This document shows, piece by piece, positions 1-6,027 of a stretch of 8,157 nt of DNA. A program made the translations under genes and the position numbers. Each line of letters starts with the position of its first letter. Within the stretch, counting starts at the first letter, position 1. The notes beneath the pieces were generated by a model. That model saw only the letters and a program-made list of their open reading frames with translations, made no database searches and was not told where the DNA came from. Source of the DNA: Oscillospiraceae bacterium (GTDB lineage: Bacteria > Bacillota > Clostridia > Oscillospirales > Acutalibacteraceae). The DNA lies in NCBI GenBank assembly GCA_031273775.1, contig JAISRF010000181.1, positions 1 to 8,157 on the forward strand, read 5' to 3'.

Positions 1-1963
1 TGCCCGCGTTGATTAGGGCAGGACTGGCCGAATCGCACAGCGTAAAGGACAGCGGCGTTCCCGATTCAATTGACCGGAGCAGGGCGGTTTTCCCGTCGGC
101 GGCGAGATTCAGAGAGGGACCGTACAGCGCCGTGTGCCCGCGAAACACCATCTGATAAAAAGGCACCGTTTCATTGAGAGTATCATAGCCGCCGTTGCCC
201 AGAGGCACATCAAAAACGCTGTCCGCCAGACCGGCCGCGTACCCGTTTGCCACACTTAATGACACGCCGTGCCCCGCGCTTTGCACCTTTTGAATGAGAC
301 TTTTGGTCTGCTCGGCCGCACCCGCTTTTGTGTAATACTGCTCGCTGTTGTAATCGGAATAGGCTGTTTTGCCGAGGGTTGACAGCCCGATTCCCGAGAC
401 GCGGCTTTCTGCGAATTTCACAAGCTGTTCAACGGCTTTATCTAAAAGTCCGCGTTTCAGAAGGCTGATTTTTCGCTGTGACGTGTCTGCGGCGGGGAGA
501 TTTTTCATAGTGGGATACCGCGCCGCCTTTTGCAGGTTGGCGGTTTTCGCGGCGTCAAACACAGTTCCAAACCCATTGCCGGAACGGCTGAAAAACACGA
601 TGTCAAAATCCGTGTATAAATTTATTCCAAGCTCGGCGCACGTGCTTTCCAGTTGCTTTTGCCGTTCGCTCCCGCCCAACGCCTTCGCGAACTCAAAGCC
701 CCCCGCCAATTGCCCCGCGTCGGTTCCCGATTTTCCGAAGCCTTTTAATAACACCTCCGGCGCATAATCTGCGGCGGCCGATAAATCGCGGAGTATTTTT
801 TCGGACTGGGCAAAAGTGGTCGCCGCAGTTAACCGCTCGTGGGGAACGCCCGCGGTAAAGGTCTTGACCGTTCCGCCGCCCAATAATGTTATATGATAAG
901 GCGGCTGTTCGGCGGCTGTATCGTTCAGCTGCCCGTTTGCCGCAAGATAATCGCGGTAGCGCGCCGCCATACCGCCGTAATCCGCGGTTTCGTTTGCCAG
1001 CGGATAGTATCCCACGGAATAAACCGCGGTTTTTGAAAAGCGCTCCGCGTAAATCTGCGCGTCATAATATTGGTTTTGATCGTTCTTGACCTCCGCCTCG
1101 TCATAACCGCGCATGTCAAATTCGGCATAAACGGTGGAATATCCGCTGCGTCCGTTTCCCGCCTCCGCCACAATCCGCGCTGCCTCCGAGGTGTCTTCTA
1201 TAATGGCGCACAGGGCGTTTTTGCCTGATTTCACACCGAACACGGGCAAGCGCACAGCTTCCTCGGCACTGTTTGGGTCAAGCACGGGGCGGGCGGCGTC
1301 GGTGCCGTATACTTCTCCCGAAAAACGTCGGGAAAGGTTTTGCGTGTCCTCCCCCGTATACATCAGCGCGCCGCTTCCCACAGGCAAAAGCAGATAGTCA
1401 GAGAGGTCTGCGGTATTGACGGTGGAGCACAAATACGGCAAGACCGCAACGCTGATCAGCTTGGTTTTCCCCGATTCAACGATCATTGAAGCTTCCACGC
1501 TTGCCAGTAACGAATCCGGACGCAGTGTATATTTCAGCGGCACCGTAATTTCGGCTTCCTCGAAATAAAAGTTCAGCTGTATGCCGTTTTCGATTTTCTC
1601 CGCCGACACCAAATTTTCCTCAATACACACGGAATAAGCCTTTGCGGTCTCAAGCGCTCCGGTATTGGGATCGTAATACCGGATAAACAGTGGGGAGGAC
1701 AAATTGACATTGGTGTCGTTTTTAACATAAAAATCATAAGGCACGGTTGACCAGACAAATCCGGACGCGTTGATTTTCATCAGCGCGCATTTCTGCTCAT
1801 TGTCCCACAAAAGCGTGTAGTCGTCATTCTCGGCAAGCACCCCGGAGGCGACAGTTTTTATGGAATCGGGCAAAATATATTCGGAAACCCGCGCGCCGCA
1901 GGAGACGAGAAGCAAAACGCCGCAGAGCAGCAAGCAGACAAATGACGATTTTATAATCAGCAA
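1..1963 (-). CDS. DUF5696-like lipoprotein, candidate glycoside-hydrolase-fold enzyme (3' end off window)
   Basis: An uninterrupted frame of 654 codons running off the left edge. The N-terminus is a lipoprotein signal: hydrophobic LLLCGVLLLVSC with the lipobox cysteine at residue 22, so the mature protein should be anchored on the outer face of the membrane. Residues about 30-320 are strand-rich and resemble the beta-sandwich found ahead of catalytic barrels in many glycosidases. From about 355 onward alternating strands and helices suggest a TIM barrel, with barrel-strand-like segments at 446-458 (GINLYTDFDIVFF), 523-538 (VSGIGLSTLGKTAYSD) and 564-571 (GHGVSLSV). Overall layout matches my recollection of DUF5696 proteins. 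Acidic residues D452, D454 and D537 sit at strand ends where catalytic groups could lie, but no active site is established. The first codon is TTG 1963, the only usable start after the in-frame stop at 1984-1982. Last gene visible of the importer cluster. Enzymatic role is inference. Confidence 0.85.
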   Translation of the reverse strand, partial: MLIIKSSFVCLLLCGVLLLVSCGARVSEYILPDSIKTVASGVLAENDDYTLLWDNEQKCALMKINASGFVWSTVPYDFYVKNDTNVNLSSPLFIRYYDPNTGALETAKAYSVCIEENLVSAEKIENGIQLNFYFEEAEITVPLKYTLRPDSLLASVEASMIVESGKTKLISVAVLPYLCSTVNTADLSDYLLLPVGSGALMYTGEDTQNLSRRFSGEVYGTDAARPVLDPNSAEEAVRLPVFGVKSGKNALCAIIEDTSEAARIVAEAGNGRSGYSTVYAEFDMRGYDEAEVKNDQNQYYDAQIYAERFSKTAVYSVGYYPLANETADYGGMAARYRDYLAANGQLNDTAAEQPPYHITLLGGGTVKTFTAGVPHERLTAATTFAQSEKILRDLSAAADYAPEVLLKGFGKSGTDAGQLAGGFEFAKALGGSERQKQLESTCAELGINLYTDFDIVFFSRSGNGFGTVFDAAKTANLQKAARYPTMKNLPAADTSQRKISLLKRGLLDKAVEQLVKFAESRVSGIGLSTLGKTAYSDYNSEQYYTKAGAAEQTKSLIQKVQSAGHGVSLSVANGYAAGLADSVFDVPLGNGGYDTLNETVPFYQMVFRGHTALYGPSLNLAADGKTALLRSIESGTPLSFTLCDSASPALINAG

Positions 1964-2032
1964 AACGTTCCGCCCCTTTTTTTAATGCAAACCCAGGTGG
2001 ATTTTTCAGAACCCGCAGAAACCCGGCACCCA
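1964..2032 (-). other. Spacer between propeller/Yip1 gene and lipoprotein gene
   Basis: The 69 bp spacer is the longest in the window. I see no stem-loop followed by a T-run and no convincing -35/-10 pair, so read-through transcription is likely. It contains several copies of GGGT (minus strand) at near-helical spacing and the ribosome binding site of the lipoprotein gene. Confidence 0.5.
1973..1979 (-). promoter_or_regulatory. Ribosome binding site for the DUF5696-like lipoprotein
   Basis: AAAGGGG on the minus strand, part of a seven-A run followed by four G, ends 9 bases before TTG 1963. No ATG or GTG exists in this frame between the upstream stop (1984-1982) and the lipoprotein signal, so this site supports the rare TTG start. 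Confidence 0.65.
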
Positions 2033-4168
2033 CTATCTGTAAACCGCTTCCATAAATACATCCGCGATAAACGTCCCGAGCTGGCTGAGCATCATACCCA
2101 GCATAAAAAGTATAAACACCGTCAGTAGCATAAACGCAAGTGTTATCGCCGAGGTGAACAGAAAGCGCGGAAAGCTGAAATCGTGAATGGTCATCAGCCC
2201 TATGCACAGTATGATTCCCGTCAAAATCAGCGTCATGGTGAATAATCCCGAAATCAGAGCGCTGCCCGGTGAGGTGATGACATATGAAAGGGGGATGGAA
2301 ATAAAATTGTAAAGGATCAGAGGCAGTGTGCCATAGGCTGTCACTGTGAATACCTCGCGCAGCTTTCCTTTTCCTTGCTGCAAAACGCTGACGCTCCAAT
2401 TGGCAAGAGTCCACAGCGCCACTAATCCGATGGTTTGCACAAGCTGAAACAGAGAGTTGTAAGAGCTTATGTCAAAGGAGGTGAAACGGAAATCGCCGCA
2501 GGTGACCGACAGCGCCGAGGAAACGAAGAAGAGCGCCGTCATCCCAACCGCAAGTGGCACAGAGCCTAAGCCTTTGTATTTAACATCCTGAAAGCTGCGG
2601 AAGGGATGAATGATCTCCCCAAGCAAAACCCGCAGTCTGACGTTTGAAACCAGCACAATCTTCCGTTTTGACACAGTCACGGCGAAAGCGGTCAGCGCGG
2701 CCAAAAGCAGCAAGAGAAGCGGGAACAGCCAAATAAAATTACGTGTGATAAACGCGTTTTGAAGCTTAGCCAGCGCTTGTCCGTAGGTGACGGGGTCATG
2801 GCTCCGTTTCGCGAAATCGCGGGCTAATTGATAATTTTCCTCGGCAAAGGCGGCTTTCGCTAAGCCGCGAAGCGCCAATTGGCTTCCCGCGTCCCCGGCC
2901 AGCACCGCTTCCCACAGCGGTTTTGCCCCCGCGTAATCGGCGTCCAGGGTTAACCTTTGCGCGGCCAGCAGCATTCTTCCGTAATCCGTCCGCTCGAACA
3001 CGGTGACGGTATTTCGCACTGAATCTGCCACAAGCAGGCGGTTTCCGTCAAGGGCAAGCGCCGCCGGAGCGGTGAAAAAGCCGGCTTGCTCTCCCTGCCC
3101 GAAGCCGCCGCCGAACGCCGTGAGCAGATTACAGCCGCTGTCGTAAATATAAATCAAACCCAGGGTTTTATCCAAGGCATAGATATGGCCGCGCTCATCC
3201 GTCTGCACGCTCAAAAAATTCTGCTGAACGCTTTTATGACCGCGCACAAATGAATCGGATTCGCCGAAATTAATGCCGTCGGAGGCCGCGCGCGTGCCGT
3301 CCGGTCGGGTTTTGTATAAAATATTGCTGCCGCCGGGGCTGAGCATCCGAAGCTGTCCCGTGACGTTTCCGCTCCAGCTCATAACCTGCCCCGTGACCGT
3401 ATACACAAAATCCTCGGGACCCACGCAAATGTCCGCAAACTGATAAGGCAGGGTTTTTGCGGTTTTTCCGCGCTTTGTATCGTTTTGAAGGAGCATATCC
3501 CACAAATAGGAAATCGTGGTCAGCGCGGAGGTCTTCACGGCGTTGGCCCCGTAAAAGCCCACAAAAGTGCCCGCGGGGTCATACAGCAGCGCTCCGTAAT
3601 ACGAGCCCTCGGCCAGCACATACACATAGCCCTTGCTGTCCCGGCTGACGGCAATGGGTCGAAAGCGAAAATCCGATGGTATCAGAGCGGAATCAGGGAG
3701 AACCAAAACTTGCGTAAGCCGTCCGGATTGGTCGCCTTTGAGCACCTGTTCGCCCTCGGTATCGGCAATGTAAATTTCCGAGGAGGAAAGCGCGAAAATC
3801 CCGGAAGCCCCCGTAAAATCAATCCTTTCCCCGCTTTCATCAATGAGGGTGTATTCGCGGGAAAAAGATAAATCGCGGTCAAAAACGATAACCCGACCGT
3901 CACCGGTCAAGGCGTATGCGTTACCCAGCTCGTCGCAGTCAATATCCCGAAGCTCATCAAAGCCCTCATCCAATCCCAGACTGAAAGCGCTGACAACGGC
4001 GGAGGGAGCATAAACGTCGCGCATATAGACGGTTTTGCTTTGCCCGGAGACCGTATCCCAATGGGTAAAGCTGTTAGAGGGAGCTTGATTTTCCGCAGCG
4101 GAGGAAGCCACGGAAAAGACAAGGGCGGCTATCGCAATCAGCGCGAATATCCTTTTGGTTTTTACCAC
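2033..4168 (-). CDS. Secreted NHL-like beta-propeller fused to a Yip1-like membrane domain
   Basis: A 711-residue protein of unknown function. Visible parts, in order: signal peptide or anchor at 1-25 (VKTKRIF, then a hydrophobic stretch ending ASSAAE); a beta-propeller at about 70-398, with repeated blade signatures of the NHL type such as DIDCDELGNAYAL (75-87), IAVSRDSKGYVYVL (172-185), VQTDERGHIYALD (321-333) and LALDGNRLLVADSVRNTVTVFE (371-392); a short TPR-like helical segment at about 400-460 with alanine-rich helix pairs; one span at 477-498; a basic juxtamembrane stretch KRKIVLVSNVRLR; then five hydrophobic spans (about 535-557, 574-596, 606-630, 637-660, 670-695) resembling the Yip1 domain. 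GTG start with a strong Shine-Dalgarno site. The predicted topology puts the propeller outside and the Yip1-like part in the membrane. Its place between permeases and a candidate glycosidase suggests a transport- or glycan-linked role, but no biochemical activity can be deduced. Yip1 naming is by membrane-domain pattern and recalled family context. Confidence 0.88.
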   Translation of the reverse strand: MVKTKRIFALIAIAALVFSVASSAAENQAPSNSFTHWDTVSGQSKTVYMRDVYAPSAVVSAFSLGLDEGFDELRDIDCDELGNAYALTGDGRVIVFDRDLSFSREYTLIDESGERIDFTGASGIFALSSSEIYIADTEGEQVLKGDQSGRLTQVLVLPDSALIPSDFRFRPIAVSRDSKGYVYVLAEGSYYGALLYDPAGTFVGFYGANAVKTSALTTISYLWDMLLQNDTKRGKTAKTLPYQFADICVGPEDFVYTVTGQVMSWSGNVTGQLRMLSPGGSNILYKTRPDGTRAASDGINFGESDSFVRGHKSVQQNFLSVQTDERGHIYALDKTLGLIYIYDSGCNLLTAFGGGFGQGEQAGFFTAPAALALDGNRLLVADSVRNTVTVFERTDYGRMLLAAQRLTLDADYAGAKPLWEAVLAGDAGSQLALRGLAKAAFAEENYQLARDFAKRSHDPVTYGQALAKLQNAFITRNFIWLFPLLLLLLAALTAFAVTVSKRKIVLVSNVRLRVLLGEIIHPFRSFQDVKYKGLGSVPLAVGMTALFFVSSALSVTCGDFRFTSFDISSYNSLFQLVQTIGLVALWTLANWSVSVLQQGKGKLREVFTVTAYGTLPLILYNFISIPLSYVITSPGSALISGLFTMTLILTGIILCIGLMTIHDFSFPRFLFTSAITLAFMLLTVFILFMLGMMLSQLGTFIADVFMEAVYR

Positions 4169-4175
4169 GGCAAAT

Positions 4176-4184
4176 CCCCCCTTT
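4176..4184 (-). promoter_or_regulatory. Ribosome binding site for the propeller/Yip1 gene
   Basis: AAAGGGGGG on the minus strand ends 7 bases before GTG 4168. Strong purine-rich match and ideal spacing justify the GTG start; the next codons encode a basic signal-peptide n-region (VKTKR). Confidence 0.75.
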
Positions 4185-4201
4185 TAATTAAGAATTGTCA
4201 A

Positions 4202-5062
4202 TTATTTTATCCCCGCCGTGCTCATAGTTTCCATCACGTTGCTTTGGGAGATGAAATACACGATTATCGGCGGTATCATCAAAATCACCGCCGCCGCCAT
4301 CGCCGAACCTGCGCGGGCCGTCCCGCCGGCGGTGATTGAGCTCATAACATATGGCAGGGTTTTCAGTTCTTCGCTGAAAACGGTTCCGCCGGGGATAATC
4401 GACCACATATCGCGGAACGAAAATAAAAACAGCGTCATCCACGCGGGCTTTGTAATGGGCAGCACAATCCGGGCGTACATCCGAAACACGCCCGCGCCGT
4501 CAATTCGGGCGGCCTCCAAAAGCGCGTCGGGAACACTTATATCCATATATTGCTTCATCAAAAACGCGCCCATTGACGATGGAATGGCGGGTAATATATA
4601 AATCCAAAAGGTGTCAATCATATGCAAATTGCTGAATATCAGGTATTGCGGAACGGCCAGGGTATACGCGTTGTATAAAAGTGAAAACTGAACAATCAAA
4701 AAGAGTACGGTGCGGCCTTTGATTTTGGATTTTGAAAACGCGAACGCCGCCGCAGATGCTGCGAAGATGTGCAAAACCGTTGACACAACGCTGGTAAACA
4801 CCGAATTGAACAAATAGCGGGAAACGGGCACACGCAAGGCTTCCAGCAGCGACGGCAGGGAAAGAAAATTTTCAAATGTGGGGCGACGCACGAAAAAGCG
4901 GGGCGGAAAAACCAGTAATTCGTCCAGCGGCTTGAAGGCCGTGCAAACGCAGTAAATCATTGGCAGCACCGAAAACGCGCCCGCCAAAAACAAAAACGCA
5001 AAATACAGTACATTACCCGCGCGGCTACGGGTATATCGCTTATATTCCTGACGTTTTGGCAT
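4202..5062 (-). CDS. Carbohydrate ABC transporter permease, MalG/UgpE-like
   Basis: Second membrane subunit of the importer, 286 residues, typical of the MalG/UgpE/LacG group. The short basic N-terminus (KRQEYKRYTRSR) is followed by a first span at about 18-40; a periplasmic-type loop with FFVRRPTFENF at 56-66 matches the conserved Pt-leNy region of these permeases. Further spans lie at about 87-110, 117-140, 150-168, 205-222 and 253-272. The EAA loop at 183-202 (EAARIDGAG then IVLP) is textbook and is the ATPase-contact helix. The start ATG has GGGAG nine bases upstream. It follows the first permease by 40 bp and precedes the propeller/Yip1 gene by 33 bp. No ATP-binding subunit gene is in the window, so the pair presumably uses one encoded elsewhere. 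Confidence 0.96.
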   Translation of the reverse strand: MPKRQEYKRYTRSRAGNVLYFAFLFLAGAFSVLPMIYCVCTAFKPLDELLVFPPRFFVRRPTFENFLSLPSLLEALRVPVSRYLFNSVFTSVVSTVLHIFAASAAAFAFSKSKIKGRTVLFLIVQFSLLYNAYTLAVPQYLIFSNLHMIDTFWIYILPAIPSSMGAFLMKQYMDISVPDALLEAARIDGAGVFRMYARIVLPITKPAWMTLFLFSFRDMWSIIPGGTVFSEELKTLPYVMSSITAGGTARAGSAMAAAVILMIPPIIVYFISQSNVMETMSTAGIK

Positions 5063-5102
5063 TCGCTTGCACTCCCTTTTTTCAAATACCGATTTTCTAT
5101 TG

Positions 5103-6008
5103 CTATTTACCTAAATAATCCAAAATTTTGCTCACTAATACTCTTGTTATTGCCATCATCGCGAACAAAAACACTGAAATTGCCGCCGCGTAGCCCATTT
5201 CGTAGCGAACCGTGCCCACATCGCTCAAATGGGATACGATGGTGTCCACCGAATTGTTGACGCTGGGGTACCCCGCAAGCTGTGTGACCACTGCGCCCAC
5301 CGAAAAAGTCGCCTGAATCTGCATAACCGCTCCGAACAGCAAAATACTTTTCATAGAGGGTAGCGTGATATACCACAATTCGTGCCAGCGGGTGCGGATT
5401 CCGTCCAGCGCGCCGGCTTCATATAATTCGGGATTTACGTTTTGCATCCCCGCGATGTTGGCCAGAAAGGAAATCCCCATACTAATCCACAGCTGAACCA
5501 CCATCAGAATGGCCATATTATATTGGACGTTTCGGAACCAGTTGACGGGGTCGGTGGAAAGTCCCATTGAAATCATAAAACTGTTCACATAGCCGTAACT
5601 GTCGCCGGAAAAAGCGGTTTGCCAGATGAAAAATGCGCTCCCGCTCAGCGCCGGGGCATAAAACAAAAACGCTAAAACGCTGCGAACCGCCGGATTGAAT
5701 TCATTGATGAACCACGCGAGCAGAAAAGCCAGCAAAAAGCTCACGGGACCGGTGACAACGGCGAATTTCAGGGTATTAACTACTGCTTTTGGAAACACCT
5801 CGTCCCCGGCGAAAAGCCGCAGAAAATTGTCAAATCCCGCAAAAGACGGCGTTTTTATCATATCATACGAGAAAAAGGACAACCCCGCCGAAACCAGCAC
5901 CGGTAAAACGGTAAACAAAAAAAACAGCGCGAGAAACGGGGACAGCAAAACATAAAAGGAAAAATTTTCACTGAGTCCCGAACGCCTGAACCCTGATATT
6001 CTTTTCAT
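5103..6008 (-). CDS. Sugar-type ABC transporter permease, MalF/UgpA-like
   Basis: Integral membrane subunit of a carbohydrate-uptake-1 type importer, 301 residues from the chosen start, normal for the family. Hydrophobic spans are visible at about 18-42, 76-101, 109-130, 163-187, 221-242 and 271-293. The cytoplasmic EAA loop that docks on the ATPase is clear at about 196-217 (EAGALDGI then ITLP). I start it at ATG 6008 and not at in-frame GTG 6041: the GTG lies inside the 3' end of the binding-protein gene and has no Shine-Dalgarno site, while ATG 6008 has AAAGGGA upstream and gives a normal N-terminus. The gene begins 19 bp after the binding-protein stop and ends 40 bp before the second permease, so it is almost certainly co-transcribed with both and pairs with the second permease as a heterodimer. 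Transported substrate is unknown; family assignment is secure. Confidence 0.95.
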   Translation of the reverse strand: MKRISGFRRSGLSENFSFYVLLSPFLALFFLFTVLPVLVSAGLSFFSYDMIKTPSFAGFDNFLRLFAGDEVFPKAVVNTLKFAVVTGPVSFLLAFLLAWFINEFNPAVRSVLAFLFYAPALSGSAFFIWQTAFSGDSYGYVNSFMISMGLSTDPVNWFRNVQYNMAILMVVQLWISMGISFLANIAGMQNVNPELYEAGALDGIRTRWHELWYITLPSMKSILLFGAVMQIQATFSVGAVVTQLAGYPSVNNSVDTIVSHLSDVGTVRYEMGYAAAISVFLFAMMAITRVLVSKILDYLGK

Positions 6009-6020
6009 ACCGCCTCGCCG

Positions 6021-6027
6021 TCCCTTT
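6021..6027 (-). promoter_or_regulatory. Ribosome binding site for the first permease
   Basis: On the minus strand AAAGGGA follows directly after the binding-protein stop codon and lies 12 bases before ATG 6008, a little long. A second short purine match, GAGG at 6016-6013, is only 4 bases from the ATG. No comparable site precedes the alternative GTG at 6041, so this decides the start. Confidence 0.6.

Noticed and set aside
369..767. Plus-strand open frame of 132 codons
   Set aside because: It lies entirely antisense to the continuous lipoprotein frame, has a composition unlike a real protein (S, P, R rich) and lacks a ribosome binding site.
1824..2414. Minus-strand open frame of 196 codons overlapping two genes
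   Set aside because: It is a shifted frame of the C-terminal Yip1-like domain and the start of the lipoprotein gene; its product is H/D/R-rich with no recognisable domain.
3485..3871. Plus-strand open frame of 128 codons
   Set aside because: Antisense to the well-supported beta-propeller coding region; no domain and no ribosome binding site.
4196..4201. TTGACA on the minus strand just after the second permease stop, as a possible -35 box
   Set aside because: At 16-19 bp downstream there is only the G-run of the ribosome binding site, with no TATAAT-like -10 element.
5063..5102. Possible terminator or promoter between the two permeases
   Set aside because: The 40 bp gap has no inverted repeat with a T-run and no paired promoter boxes; it only carries the ribosome binding site of the second permease.
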